Source: Roseovarius lutimaris
Lineage (GTDB): Bacteria > Pseudomonadota > Alphaproteobacteria > Rhodobacterales > Rhodobacteraceae
DNA: 64,000 nucleotides
Assembly (NCBI RefSeq): GCF_900115165.1
Contig: NZ_FOVP01000007.1
Location: 1 to 64,000 of the forward strand
Reading direction: 5' to 3'
Below, piece by piece: positions 1 to 8,428 of this stretch (positions within the stretch are counted from its first letter, which is position 1; each line of letters begins with the position of its first letter). Below the pieces are notes generated by a model, which had not been told where the DNA came from, did not search any database, and saw only the letters and a list, made by a program, of their open reading frames with translations. Both the position numbers and the translations under genes were made by a program.

Positions 1-99
1 ACGCACCGCCTCGGCAATCGTCGCGCCTTGTCCCTGCAGAACTTCAACCTGCCGAAGCTTCGATACAATATCTTCGGGTTTCTCTCGTTCTCCAGCCAT
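1..99 (-). CDS. IS3-family transposase OrfA, N-terminal part (runs off the left edge)
   Basis: Reading leftward from an ATG at 99, the first 33 codons give a peptide beginning MAGEREKPEDIVSKLRQVEV. This matches the opening of IS3-family OrfA proteins, whose helix-turn-helix domain starts with a 'pe-I-v-kLRq-Evl-aqG-ti-eA' pattern. OrfA binds the element ends and is normally extended by a frameshift into OrfB, the DDE recombinase. Only the start lies in the window, so completeness cannot be judged. A GGAGG-type ribosome site (seen as cctcc at 107-111) precedes the ATG. Confidence 0.72.
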   Translation of the reverse strand, partial: MAGEREKPEDIVSKLRQVEVLQGQGATIAEAVR

Positions 100-165
100 C
101 GCTGATCCTCCAAGTTACGGGACAAATCTATCCCAGGTGGTGGACCACTTTCAGGGGGCTATTCC
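1..165 (-). mobile_element. Right-hand end of an IS3-family insertion sequence
   Basis: The transposase start at 99 is followed outward by about 65 bp of leader. This contains ggtggaccactttcaggggg (139-158), which on the element strand reads CCCCCTGAAAGTGGTCCACC and resembles terminal inverted repeats of IS3-family elements. The exact boundary near 160-165 is inferred, because the other end and the target duplication lie outside the window. Beyond it the sequence continues as an ORF ending at 319, so the element probably interrupted a gene. Confidence 0.55.
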
Positions 166-319
166 AGCACGGCGCAAAGCCGCTGCATTGGTGTTGGCTG
201 ACCCAGTGTATATTCCGATCTTTGAAAGAGTTGAGCGTGAAATTGCCACGCTCGAAAACCAAAACGACACAATCAGCCGCGCCCGTGCCGTTGCCGCCGG
301 TCACAAGGCCGTTGCTTGA
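137..319 (+). pseudogene. 3' remnant of an island gene cut by the IS element
   Basis: A short open frame runs out of the insertion-sequence end and encodes about 50 residues of non-IS protein ending at 319 (core LADPVYIPIFERVEREIATL, then a polar tail). It has no plausible start of its own, since the only ATG lies in the IS terminal repeat. Its end overlaps the 3' end of the convergent integrase gene by 19 bp. I do not recognise the family. The helical, charged composition fits a small accessory protein of a prophage or island, but no function can be assigned. Confidence 0.4.
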
Positions 320-1572
320 ACCAGCCGCTGCATTTGATCCAATGACGCGCCATTGCCATAGCGCTCACGCTCCAACGCATGACCCATAAGGTCGCGCCTG
401 ATACGTTCATCAATACTAGCCGCTAATTGCCTATCCTCGAAACTGTGCCGGAGCCCATACAGCGTGTGTTTGGGCGTCTCTAAGAGGCCATTGGCGCGCA
501 GATACTTGTTCACGGTCGCGGACAGGCTTGCGGGATTGCTGCGATATCTTGGGAACCCCTCCGGGAATTCGCGCATCGCCTCTAGACTTATGCCGCACAA
601 GGGAATGACACGCCGCGCGTTTGCGCTTTTCAACTGTCTGTCAACCGCCTCAATCGAGATATGCGGCACGTTGCCAGCCAACCTGATCTGGTCGGCAGTA
701 AGTGCCGCCAACTCACTTGGCCGCGCTCCTGTGTTGATCATCGCCAGTAGGATGCCCTTAGCTTCACTGTTCAGACCGTCCAGCGCACCGGGCGCAAGTA
801 TCTTGTCGCGTATCCAGCTATCAGAGAAAGGTGGCCGCTGTTTGGCCTCACCGGCACCAAAGGCAAGATCGCTTAGAGGCAGGACCAGCCCAAGGCGTTT
901 CATTTTGTTGACGGTTTTCAGGACGGTGCCGATATGGCCTAAATCCTTTTTGGCGCTGTTGGCGGTTAGGCCATTTGATTCCATCCGTTCAAACCACCAC
1001 TGCCGGAAATCCAACATATCATCACCGGATATCTCATTTATAGGTTTATCACCAATCACGGCTATAAGATTCCCAATGGCTTTGATCCTTGGGTTTTTCC
1101 AGCGGCGCACCTGATCGACGCTCTTTCCGAGCGTCTCATCAGCGGCCAATCTCCAATATATCTCCAGGGCGCGCGATATAGTGATTGTCGGTTCTTTAGC
1201 GCCGCCCAGCATTGCAGCCGCGTCTATCAGGTCAGGGTCATTATCTGGCCCCGTTACAGCCTCTATACGCTGTAAAAATTCATCACGCGACACCTGCGCC
1301 ACCCGGTCGGCACGCATGTAGCGGAAGCCGCGTGCGGCGGCCAAATCCCGCGCTGCCTCAAACCGTTGTTCCGCATCCGATGAATTCCCGGCTAACTTGG
1401 CTTCCCATGCCTCAATCATCTGCGCCCAAGTGGCCGGTTCTTTTTGTTCCGCTTGTGACTGGCTGTCAGTATGGAGGGATAACCAAACAAATTTGCGTGG
1501 CTCGATCGACTCATATCGTTTTGGCACGCGCTTATAGAGCTGCCATACTTTGCCGCGTTTCTTAATCGCCAT
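301..1572 (-). CDS. Tyrosine recombinase (phage/island integrase)
   Basis: This 423-residue site-specific recombinase probably integrates and excises the element lying to the left. The chosen start (MAIKKRGKVWQLYKRVPKRY) matches the usual opening of this integrase group; upstream in-frame codons run into the tRNA. An arm/core-binding region (about 130-240) precedes the catalytic domain. Visible catalytic residues are R284 (TGARPSE), K315 (QLKSANARR), R375 in YGLRHSF with Tyr in place of the first His of HxxR (a common variant), H398 (MGHAL) and the nucleophile Y405 (ERYG). All are present, so the enzyme looks active. The gene starts about 150 bp from the 3' end of tRNA-Ser and reads away from it, the classic arrangement for integration into a tRNA gene. 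Its base composition is lower in GC than the housekeeping genes. Confidence 0.93.
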   Translation of the reverse strand: MAIKKRGKVWQLYKRVPKRYESIEPRKFVWLSLHTDSQSQAEQKEPATWAQMIEAWEAKLAGNSSDAEQRFEAARDLAAARGFRYMRADRVAQVSRDEFLQRIEAVTGPDNDPDLIDAAAMLGGAKEPTITISRALEIYWRLAADETLGKSVDQVRRWKNPRIKAIGNLIAVIGDKPINEISGDDMLDFRQWWFERMESNGLTANSAKKDLGHIGTVLKTVNKMKRLGLVLPLSDLAFGAGEAKQRPPFSDSWIRDKILAPGALDGLNSEAKGILLAMINTGARPSELAALTADQIRLAGNVPHISIEAVDRQLKSANARRVIPLCGISLEAMREFPEGFPRYRSNPASLSATVNKYLRANGLLETPKHTLYGLRHSFEDRQLAASIDERIRRDLMGHALERERYGNGASLDQMQRLVQATAL

Positions 1573-1724
1573 GCAGCCAACCCTCCAAATTCGCGTCTCT
1601 ATAGGTCGCACATTGTAATGTGAAATGTATAGTAAAAAAGATTGAATATGGCGCCAGTAGATGGCTGTGTATTGAATTTCATAAGGTAAATCAGTGGATT
1701 GGCGGCTTTTTCGCTGGCTTTCCG
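1573..1724. other. AT-rich spacer between integrase and tRNA-Ser (predicted att region)
   Basis: About 150 bp of clearly AT-rich sequence separates the integrase start from the tRNA 3' end. It should hold the integrase promoter and the arm sites of the attachment locus. No second copy of the tRNA 3' segment is visible in the window, as expected if the other attachment site is at the far left end of the island. Confidence 0.45.
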
Positions 1725-1814
1725 TGGCGGAGGAGGTGGGATTCGAACCCACGGAGGACTTTCACCCTCGTCGGTTTTCAAGACCGGTGCATTCGACCAC
1801 TCTGCCACTCCTCC
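1725..1814 (-). tRNA. tRNA-Ser (anticodon TGA)
   Basis: The reverse strand folds as a 90-nt class II tRNA. The acceptor stem pairs GGAGGAG with CTCCTCC, followed by discriminator G and an encoded CCA. The anticodon loop reads CTTGAAA, so the anticodon is TGA (serine UCN). There is a long variable arm (ACGAGGGTGAAAGTCCTCC region) and a GTTCGAATC T-loop. It is intact up to the junction with the integrase-bearing DNA and is the likely attachment site of the island to its left. Confidence 0.97.
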
Positions 1815-2021
1815 GACGCATGATCCTCTACAATGGCTTTTGCGATTCTGAAAGGTGTTGTTTTGCGGGGAAATTCGCGCATCCTGCACCTGCGTGCTTT
1901 TCTTGGGCAAGGCAAGGCGCTAGACTGCGCGCGGGCGGGGTGCCGCAGAGTGGTTATCAACAGGACCGGACAAACCGGCGAGGCGCGCTTTTGGGGCGTG
2001 TTCACAGGCAAGGGGCAATGC

Positions 2022-2951
2022 ATGTTTAGTCAATCAGCTGTCAAGGATTCACGAGGTCATGCGCGCTGGCACAGGCTGGTCGTGGCAAGCATCGGGTTTG
2101 CGGTTCTGGCGGGCTGTGAAGACGGTGCGAATTTCAATCCGTTTCAGGCCAAGCCGGGCCAGACAGCCGAGGGCACGACAAAGACGTCGACCGTGAAACT
2201 GGTAGAACGTGATGTCGAGGCGCCGGGTGTGTTTCAAGTCACCGATATGGGCCTTTGGGATGGCCGCCCCTCGCTTGGCGGGGTCTGGGTCGCGCATCCC
2301 GATGTCAAGGATCCCGAGCGCGTCATCATACGCAACACGGGGAATTCGAAATTCGTGATCGGCGCGCTGTTCCGCCGCGAGCGGGATAATCCCGGCCCGC
2401 CATTGCAGGTCTCTTCGGATGCGGCCAATGCGCTTGGCATGCTGGCCGGGGCGCCGGTGCAACTGAACGTGACCGCGCTTCGGCGCGAGGAAACGCCTGT
2501 CGCCCCAGAGGCCGCAGACACCCCGGAAGAGGCACAAACCGCAGACCTTGCCGCGCCAAGCGATATCGAGGCAACTTCGCTTGACCCGATCGCGGGCGCC
2601 GCCGCCGCGATTGACGCAGCCGAGGCCGAGACTGCCGCCACCCCGAGCCCTGCGCCCGCTGCCAAGCCCAAACCAGTGCCCGCGCCCGCAGCAGCCCCCG
2701 CAAAACGCGCCTCATCGCTCGAAAAACCGTTTATTCAGATCGGAATTTTCAGCGTCGAGCAAAACGCGAGCAACACCGCCACCGCGATGCGGCAGGCCGG
2801 CATGGTGCCCACGGTGATCGAACAGAATTCGCAAGGCAAAACCTTTTGGCGAGTCATTGTCGGCCCGGCCACAAGTGCCTCTGAGCGGGGTGTCTTGCTA
2901 AAGAAAATCAAGGGTATCGGCTTTGACGATGCCTATCCTGTCACCAATTGA
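2022..2951 (+). CDS. SPOR-domain lipoprotein
   Basis: A 309-residue envelope protein. The start at 2022 places a basic stretch and a hydrophobic signal ahead of a lipobox (VLAGC), predicting lipidation and anchoring. The middle (about residues 150-230) is a long Ala/Pro/Glu-rich linker. The last 75 residues (FIQIGIFSVEQNASNTATAM ... WRVIVGPATS) form a SPOR domain, which in other bacteria binds denuded glycan strands of septal peptidoglycan. It ends 15 bp before a D,D-carboxypeptidase gene, which supports a joint role in peptidoglycan remodelling. An upstream in-frame extension to 1833 exists but would bury the signal peptide. Confidence 0.85.
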   Translation: MFSQSAVKDSRGHARWHRLVVASIGFAVLAGCEDGANFNPFQAKPGQTAEGTTKTSTVKLVERDVEAPGVFQVTDMGLWDGRPSLGGVWVAHPDVKDPERVIIRNTGNSKFVIGALFRRERDNPGPPLQVSSDAANALGMLAGAPVQLNVTALRREETPVAPEAADTPEEAQTADLAAPSDIEATSLDPIAGAAAAIDAAEAETAATPSPAPAAKPKPVPAPAAAPAKRASSLEKPFIQIGIFSVEQNASNTATAMRQAGMVPTVIEQNSQGKTFWRVIVGPATSASERGVLLKKIKGIGFDDAYPVTN

Positions 2952-2966
2952 TCCGGGGGGGGCGTC

Positions 2967-4136
2967 ATGACGCTTTTCATCCGCCGTATACTTGCTTCCA
3001 TCGTGTTGGGTCTGGTCCTTGCGCTTCCGGCGCAGGCGTTTGACACAAGCGCCAAGGCGGCTTTCGTGTTTGACATGACAACCGGCACGGTGCTCCTGGA
3101 CAAGAACGCCGACATGCCGCTGCCGCCGGCCTCGATGTCCAAGCTGATGACGCTTTACGTCGCCTTCGAGGCGATCCGCGATGGTCGCCTGTCGCTGGAA
3201 GAGCGTTTGCCGGTGTCGCGCCACGCCATGAGCTATGGCGGCTCGACGATGTTTCTTGACACCACCGACCGGGTCCGGGTCGAGGATCTGTTGCGCGGTA
3301 TCATCGTGCTGTCGGGCAATGATGCCTGCGCGGTGATCGCCGAAGCCCTGAGCCCGGATGGGTCCGAGGCCGGCTTTGCCACCTTCATGACACAGCGCGC
3401 CCAGCAAATGGGCATGACCAATTCGACCTTCAAGAACTCGAACGGCTGGCCGGCCGCGGGCCATGAGATGAGCATGCGCGATCTGGCACTTCTGGCACGC
3501 CACATCATCACCGATTTCCCCGAGTTCTATCCGATGTTCGCCGAAACCGAGTTTTTGTTCGACGGCCGCGCGCCGCGCAATTCGAGCAATCGCAATCCGC
3601 TTCTTAGCCTCGGGGTGGGGGCGGATGGCCTCAAGACCGGGCATACGCAACAGGCGGGCTATGGTCTGACCGGATCGGCGCAACAGGGTGATCGCCGGGT
3701 GGTGTTCGTGCTGTCGGGGCTGGAAACTGTTCAGGCACGGGCCCGTGAATCCGAGGCGATCGTGAACTGGGCGTTTCGCCAGTTTGCTCAGAAATCCGTG
3801 GTCAAGGCCGGTGAGGAAGTGGCCCGCGCCCCGGTCTGGATGGGCGAGACCGATAGCGTCGGTCTGACCCCGGCCGAGGATATCAGCACCCTCATGCCGG
3901 TGCTCGGAAGCGATGTGCTCAAGGCCGAGGTGGTCTTTACCGGGCCGGTGCGTGCGCCGGTAAAGCAGGGCGACAGGATCGCAGAGCTGGTCTTTGCCCC
4001 CGAGGGCCTGCCCGCAACCCGCGTGCCGCTTGTGGCCGCCGAGGATGTGGCAAAGGGCGGCTTTGTCGCGCGACTGCGTACGGTCTCGGGGCTGTTGCTG
4101 ACGCGGTTGCAACAAGGGCCCGAGGGGGCGCTTTGA
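2967..4136 (+). CDS. dacC: D-alanyl-D-alanine carboxypeptidase (PBP5/6 type)
   Basis: A 389-residue periplasmic serine peptidase that trims the terminal D-Ala of peptidoglycan stem peptides. A Sec signal (about 1-24, cleavage after AQA) precedes the penicillin-binding domain. Active-site motifs are S56-M-S-K59 (SxxK), S116-G-N118 (SxN) and K223-T-G225 (KTG), all intact. A C-terminal beta-rich PBP5-like domain follows from about residue 285. The last base pairs overlap the TTG start of tmk, so translation is probably coupled. The exact paralogue name (DacA, DacC or DacD type) cannot be decided from sequence alone. Confidence 0.93.
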   Translation: MTLFIRRILASIVLGLVLALPAQAFDTSAKAAFVFDMTTGTVLLDKNADMPLPPASMSKLMTLYVAFEAIRDGRLSLEERLPVSRHAMSYGGSTMFLDTTDRVRVEDLLRGIIVLSGNDACAVIAEALSPDGSEAGFATFMTQRAQQMGMTNSTFKNSNGWPAAGHEMSMRDLALLARHIITDFPEFYPMFAETEFLFDGRAPRNSSNRNPLLSLGVGADGLKTGHTQQAGYGLTGSAQQGDRRVVFVLSGLETVQARARESEAIVNWAFRQFAQKSVVKAGEEVARAPVWMGETDSVGLTPAEDISTLMPVLGSDVLKAEVVFTGPVRAPVKQGDRIAELVFAPEGLPATRVPLVAAEDVAKGGFVARLRTVSGLLLTRLQQGPEGAL

Positions 4137-4759
4137 GCGGGCCGGGCCTTTTCATCAGTTTCGAGGGCATCGACGGCTCTGGCAAATCGACACAGGCGCG
4201 GCTTTTGGCCGAGGCGCTTGGCGCGCAGGGCCGCGACGTGGTGTTGACACGCGAACCGGGCGGAAGCCCGGGCGCCGAGGAAATTCGCAACCTAGTGCTG
4301 ACGGGCGACGGCGACCGCTGGTCGGCGGAAACCGAAGTGCTGTTGTTCACCGCCGCCCGGCGTGACCATCTGGAGCGCACGATTGCCCCGGCGATTGCGG
4401 CGGGCTCGGTGGTGATCTGCGACCGCTTTGCCGATAGCACGCGGATGTATCAGGGGCTGAGCCGCGGCGATCTGCGCGCTGCGGTGGATCAGTTGCACGA
4501 CCTGATGATCGGGCGCGAACCGGACCTGACGCTGTTGATTGATATCGACCCGGCCACCGGGCTTGGCCGGGCCCTGTCGCGCGGCGGCGCCGAAGAGCGG
4601 TTTGAATCCTTCGGCGAAGGCTTGCAGCAAAAGATGCGCGCCGGGTTTCTGGCGTTGGCAGAAGAATTTGGCGACCGGATTGTCATCATCGACGGCAATC
4701 GCGGGCCGGACGAGGTGGCGCGCGATGTCGCCGCCGTGGTCGGGGGGCATTTGTCATGA
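4133..4759 (+). CDS. tmk: Thymidylate kinase
   Basis: A 208-residue cytosolic enzyme that phosphorylates dTMP to dTDP in dTTP synthesis. The P-loop is G12-IDGSGKST20, the DRF motif appears as CDRFADST, and a LID-like region follows near residue 145. Length is normal for the family. The apparent start is a TTG at 4133 overlapping the TGA of the carboxypeptidase gene; no nearer ATG exists before the P-loop. The 3' end overlaps holB by 4 bp, giving a tight tmk-holB pair as in many bacteria. Confidence 0.95.
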   Translation: MSGPGLFISFEGIDGSGKSTQARLLAEALGAQGRDVVLTREPGGSPGAEEIRNLVLTGDGDRWSAETEVLLFTAARRDHLERTIAPAIAAGSVVICDRFADSTRMYQGLSRGDLRAAVDQLHDLMIGREPDLTLLIDIDPATGLGRALSRGGAEERFESFGEGLQQKMRAGFLALAEEFGDRIVIIDGNRGPDEVARDVAAVVGGHLS

Positions 4760-5877
4760 GCACCAGCGATTTGCCGGACCCTGACCGCGTCGAGGGCGCG
4801 CCGCATCCGCGTGAAACCGGGCAGGTGATCGGGCAGGGGGCGGCCGAGGCTGAATTCCTCGATGCCTTCAATACTGGGCGTCTGCATCACGGCTGGCTGA
4901 TCACCGGGCCGCGCGGCGTTGGCAAGGCGACGCTGGCCTGGTCGATTGCGCGGTTCCTGCTGGCCACGCCGTTGGCGCAGGACGACGGGTTGTTCGGCGC
5001 GCCGCCGCCGCCCACCACGCTTGATATCGCGCCCGATCATCCGGTGGCGCGCCGGGTGCTGGCGCTGTCCCATCCGGGGCTGTTCTTGCTGCGGCGCGGG
5101 GCGACGGAAAAGGGCGACCGGCTGGCCAGCGAGATCCTGGTCAAAGAGGTGCGCCGCCTTGGCAATTTCTTTTCGCTTTCGGCGGCGGATGGCGGGCGGC
5201 GGGTGGTGATTGTCGATGCCGCCGATGACCTCAACACCCAGGCCGCCAATGCCATTCTGAAAATGCTTGAAGAGCCGCCCGCGCGCACCACGATCCTGTT
5301 GATCAGCCATCAGCCCTCGGGGCTTTTGCCGACGATCCGTTCGCGCTGTCGCTCGCTACGGCTACACCCACTGGGCGCGCCGGAGATGGCGCAGGCGCTG
5401 GATCAGGCCGGCATCATCCCCGAGGGCGACGCGGGTGCCTTGGCCGAACTGTCGGGCGGATCGGTCGGCGAGGCGGTGCGCCTGATCAATCTTGGCGGGC
5501 TCAAGATCTATAGCGAGCTGGTCGGCCTGCTCGACAGCCTGCCGCGGCTAGATCGGTCGCGCGCGCTCAAACTCGCCGAGGCGGCGGCGACCCGTGGCGC
5601 CGAAGAGCGGCTTGATCTTCTGATGGGGCTGACCGACCTGATGCTGGCGCGTCTGGCGCGCAGCGGAGCGGTGGGCCACCCCCCCGCAATCGAGGCCGCC
5701 ACAGGTGAGGCAGCACTTATGGCGCGCCTCTCGCCGGACCAACAAAGGGCGCGGGCTTGGGCCGATTGCGCGCAAGAGATCGGCGCGCGCGCCCGACACG
5801 GGCGGGCGGTCAACCTTGACCCTGCCGCGCTGGTGCTTGATACGGTGTTCAAAATCCAGAAAACCGCCGCAGGCTAA
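4756..5877 (+). CDS. holB: DNA polymerase III delta' subunit
   Basis: A 373-residue clamp-loader subunit. The AAA+ fold is visible from the degenerate P-loop GPRGVGKATLAW, the Walker-B-like region VVIVDAADDLN and the SRC motif (RSRCRSL) that contributes the trans-acting arginine. A C-terminal collar domain completes the normal length. It overlaps tmk by ATGA-type coupling and is followed 19 bp later by a TatD nuclease, a conserved alphaproteobacterial order. The first 25 residues are variable and the start is taken from the overlap. Confidence 0.93.
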   Translation: MSTSDLPDPDRVEGAPHPRETGQVIGQGAAEAEFLDAFNTGRLHHGWLITGPRGVGKATLAWSIARFLLATPLAQDDGLFGAPPPPTTLDIAPDHPVARRVLALSHPGLFLLRRGATEKGDRLASEILVKEVRRLGNFFSLSAADGGRRVVIVDAADDLNTQAANAILKMLEEPPARTTILLISHQPSGLLPTIRSRCRSLRLHPLGAPEMAQALDQAGIIPEGDAGALAELSGGSVGEAVRLINLGGLKIYSELVGLLDSLPRLDRSRALKLAEAAATRGAEERLDLLMGLTDLMLARLARSGAVGHPPAIEAATGEAALMARLSPDQQRARAWADCAQEIGARARHGRAVNLDPAALVLDTVFKIQKTAAG

Positions 5878-5896
5878 GGCCCGCGCAAGGATAGAC

Positions 5897-6688
5897 ATGA
5901 CCCAGGATATCAAGATCACCGACAGCCATTGCCACCTCGATTTTCCCGATTTCAACGACGAGCGCGATCAGGTGATCGAGCGCGCGCTTGACGTGGGCGT
6001 GCATCGCATGGTCACAATCTGCACCAAACTGCGCAGCGAACCCCAGGTGCGCGCCATTGCCGAAAAATACGCGCCGGTGTTCTATGCCGCCGGCACCCAC
6101 CCGATGAGTGCCGCCTCAGAGCCATTGGTCAGTGTCGAAGACCTGACCCGGCTTGCCGCGCACCCCAAGTTTGTCGGCATCGGCGAAACCGGGCTTGACT
6201 ACCACTACACATCGGAGAGCGCCGATATCCAAAAGCAAAGCCTGCGTATCCATATTGAGGCGGCGCGCCAGACCGGCCTGCCGCTGATCATCCACGCGCG
6301 CGGCGCCGATGAGGATATGGCCCAGATCCTGAGCGAAGAGTATCGCAATGGCGCTTATAGCTGTGTCATGCATTGCTTTTCCTCGGGGCCAGAACTGGCC
6401 AGGGCCGTGCTTGAGCTTGGGTTCTATTTGTCGATGTCGGGCATCGCCACCTTTCCCAAAAGCCAGGACGTGCGCGATATCTTTGCCAGCGCCCCGGTCG
6501 ACCGGATTCTGGTGGAAACCGACGCGCCGTACCTTGCGCCGCCGCCCTATCGCGGCAAGCGCAACGAGCCCGCCTATACCTTTCACACCGCCCAGAAAGG
6601 CGCCGAGGTGTTCGGCATGGATTGGCCCGAATTTGCCGCCCAGACCGAGGCGAATTTCGAGCGCCTGTTCCCCAAGGCGGTGCTGTGA
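5897..6688 (+). CDS. tatD: TatD-family metal-dependent deoxyribonuclease
   Basis: A 263-residue TIM-barrel hydrolase of the amidohydrolase superfamily, with 3'-5' exonuclease activity in characterised TatD proteins. Metal-site motifs are H11-C-H13 (SHCHLDF), the conserved GETGLDYHY segment, IHARGADED, MHCFSS and the late Asp in VETDAPYLAP. The ATG at 5897 follows AAGGA and puts the HxH motif at the correct distance from the N-terminus. Its TGA overlaps the ATG of the next gene, so the two are translationally coupled. Confidence 0.93.
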   Translation: MTQDIKITDSHCHLDFPDFNDERDQVIERALDVGVHRMVTICTKLRSEPQVRAIAEKYAPVFYAAGTHPMSAASEPLVSVEDLTRLAAHPKFVGIGETGLDYHYTSESADIQKQSLRIHIEAARQTGLPLIIHARGADEDMAQILSEEYRNGAYSCVMHCFSSGPELARAVLELGFYLSMSGIATFPKSQDVRDIFASAPVDRILVETDAPYLAPPPYRGKRNEPAYTFHTAQKGAEVFGMDWPEFAAQTEANFERLFPKAVL

Positions 6689-7485
6689 TGGGTGAGCTGC
6701 GCTTTACCATTCTTGGCTGTGGGTCATCGGGCGGCGTGCCGCGCCTTGGCGGGCATTGGGGCGAGTGCGACCCGGATAATCCCAGGAACACCCGGCGGCG
6801 CTGTTCGCTTTTGATCGAGCGCGAAGGCGAGGGCGGGATCACCCGCATTCTGGTCGACAGCTCGCCTGATTTGCGCGCCCAGCTTCTGGATGCGGGCGTC
6901 GGTGCGCTTGATGCGGTGGTCTATACCCATAGCCACGCCGATCACGTACATGGCATCGACGATCTGCGGATGATCGTGTTCAACATGCGTCAACGCCTGC
7001 CGGTCTGGGCCGATGGCGACACGCAAAACGCGCTTTATGCGCGCTTTGGCTATGCCTTTACCCAGCCCGAGGATAGCCCCTATCCGCCAATCCTTGACAT
7101 GCACACCATCGACGGGCCGTTCGAGATCACCGGCGCCGGGGGCACGGTGGCCTTGCAGCCGTTCGAGGTTAATCACGGCTCGATCGAGGCGCTTGGCTTT
7201 CGTGTGAACGACTTTGCCTATCTGCCCGATGTGGCGGCGATCCCCGAGGATGTCTGGCCGGTGCTTGAGGGGCTTGATTGCTGGGTGCTCGATGCGCTGC
7301 GCCGCACGCCGCACCCGACGCACGCCCACCTTGCGCGCTCGCTTGAATGGATCGCGCGCGCCGCGCCGCGCCGGGGTATCCTGACCAATATGCATATCGA
7401 CATGGATTATCAGACCCTTGTCGGCGAGTTGCCCGAACATATCACCCCGGCGTATGATGGCTTGACCATCCGCTATTCGGTCTGA
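6688..7485 (+). CDS. MBL-fold metallohydrolase (PhnP-like)
   Basis: A 265-residue metallo-beta-lactamase-fold phosphodiesterase. Motifs are the N-terminal LGCGSSGGVPR of the PhnP/RNase Z-like branch, the metal-binding HSHADH (YTHSHADHVHG), a mid-protein His in FEVNHGS and a C-terminal LTNMHIDMDY region. PhnP-type enzymes open cyclic phosphate diesters, but many Rhodobacteraceae have a copy beside tatD with no phn genes, as here, so the substrate is unknown. The start overlaps the tatD stop codon. Confidence 0.85.
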   Translation: MGELRFTILGCGSSGGVPRLGGHWGECDPDNPRNTRRRCSLLIEREGEGGITRILVDSSPDLRAQLLDAGVGALDAVVYTHSHADHVHGIDDLRMIVFNMRQRLPVWADGDTQNALYARFGYAFTQPEDSPYPPILDMHTIDGPFEITGAGGTVALQPFEVNHGSIEALGFRVNDFAYLPDVAAIPEDVWPVLEGLDCWVLDALRRTPHPTHAHLARSLEWIARAAPRRGILTNMHIDMDYQTLVGELPEHITPAYDGLTIRYSV

Positions 7486-7489
7486 GCCG

Positions 7490-8419
7490 ATGCAGGAGCT
7501 GATCGAAGTTATCCTGCCGGTCTTTCTTGTGATCGGCTTTGGCTATCTCGCGGTCTGGCGCGGCTGGTTCAGCCAGGCCGGCGTTGACGGCCTCATGACC
7601 TTCACCCAGAAATTCGCCATTCCCTGCCTCTTGTTCAGCGCAATCTCGCGGCTTGATTTGGGTCAGAGCTTCGACTGGCGCTTGCTCACCAGCTTTTACA
7701 CCGGCGCTTTGGCGGGGTTTTCTCTGGGGCTGTTCGGCGCGCGATATCTGTTCTCGCGCTGCTGGGAGGACGCGGTCGCGATCGGCTTTTGCTGTTTGTT
7801 CTCGAACTCGGTCCTGCTTGGCCTGCCAATCATGGAGCGGGCCTATGGACCGGCCTCAATGACCGCGAATTTCGCCATTATTTCAATGCATTCGCCATTC
7901 TGCTACGGCATCGGCATCACCGTCATGGAGATCGTCAAGGCGCGCGGGGCGGCGGGGCCTGCGGTGGTGGTCAAGGTGCTCAAGGCGATGTTTTCCAACA
8001 CGCTTATCATGGGCGTGGCGCTTGGCTTTGCGGTCAATCTCTCGGGGATTGCCCTGCCGGGGCCGCTCAACGATGGGCTTGATCTGATGGTGCGCGCGGC
8101 GTTGCCGACGGCTTTGTTCGGGCTTGGCGGGGTGTTGGTGCAATACCGCCCCGAGGGCGATTGGCGGGTGATTTTTTACGTCTGTGCGGTCGCGCTTGTG
8201 GCGCATCCGCTGATCACCTTCGGCTTTGGTCGCGCCTTTGACCTCTCGACAGAGTCGATGCGCTCGGCGGTGGTCACGGCGGCGATGGCGCCCGGCGTGA
8301 ACGCCTATATCTTCGCCAATATCTATGGCCATGCCAAACGCGTGACCGCGTCAAGCGTGCTCTTGTCCACCGCGCTGACGATTGTCACCGCCTGGGTCTG
8401 GCTTCATGTTTTGCCCTGA
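7490..8419 (+). CDS. AEC-family (auxin efflux carrier-like) permease
   Basis: A 309-residue inner-membrane protein with about ten hydrophobic segments in the two-bundle layout of the AEC/malonate transporter family. The NSVLLGLPIMERAYG segment in the middle corresponds to the family's conserved Asn-Pro/Gly crossover region. It starts 4 bp after the MBL gene stop, so it may share the upstream operon. AEC members export or import organic acids such as malonate, and the substrate here cannot be inferred. It is convergent with the catabolic block at 8429. Confidence 0.85.
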   Translation: MQELIEVILPVFLVIGFGYLAVWRGWFSQAGVDGLMTFTQKFAIPCLLFSAISRLDLGQSFDWRLLTSFYTGALAGFSLGLFGARYLFSRCWEDAVAIGFCCLFSNSVLLGLPIMERAYGPASMTANFAIISMHSPFCYGIGITVMEIVKARGAAGPAVVVKVLKAMFSNTLIMGVALGFAVNLSGIALPGPLNDGLDLMVRAALPTALFGLGGVLVQYRPEGDWRVIFYVCAVALVAHPLITFGFGRAFDLSTESMRSAVVTAAMAPGVNAYIFANIYGHAKRVTASSVLLSTALTIVTAWVWLHVLP

Positions 8420-8428
8420 GGAACGGGC

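Noticed and set aside
464..1114. 216-codon forward frame inside the integrase
   Set aside because: Antisense to the catalytic domain of the integrase, whose active-site residues are all in place on the other strand.
1950..1965. TTATCAACA resembling a DnaA box
   Set aside because: One mismatch at a strongly conserved position, in ordinary intergenic DNA before the SPOR gene.
6688..7485. Assignment of the MBL-fold gene to phosphonate use (phnP)
   Set aside because: No other phn gene is nearby, and the tatD-linked copy is a separate conserved context, so only the fold family is called.
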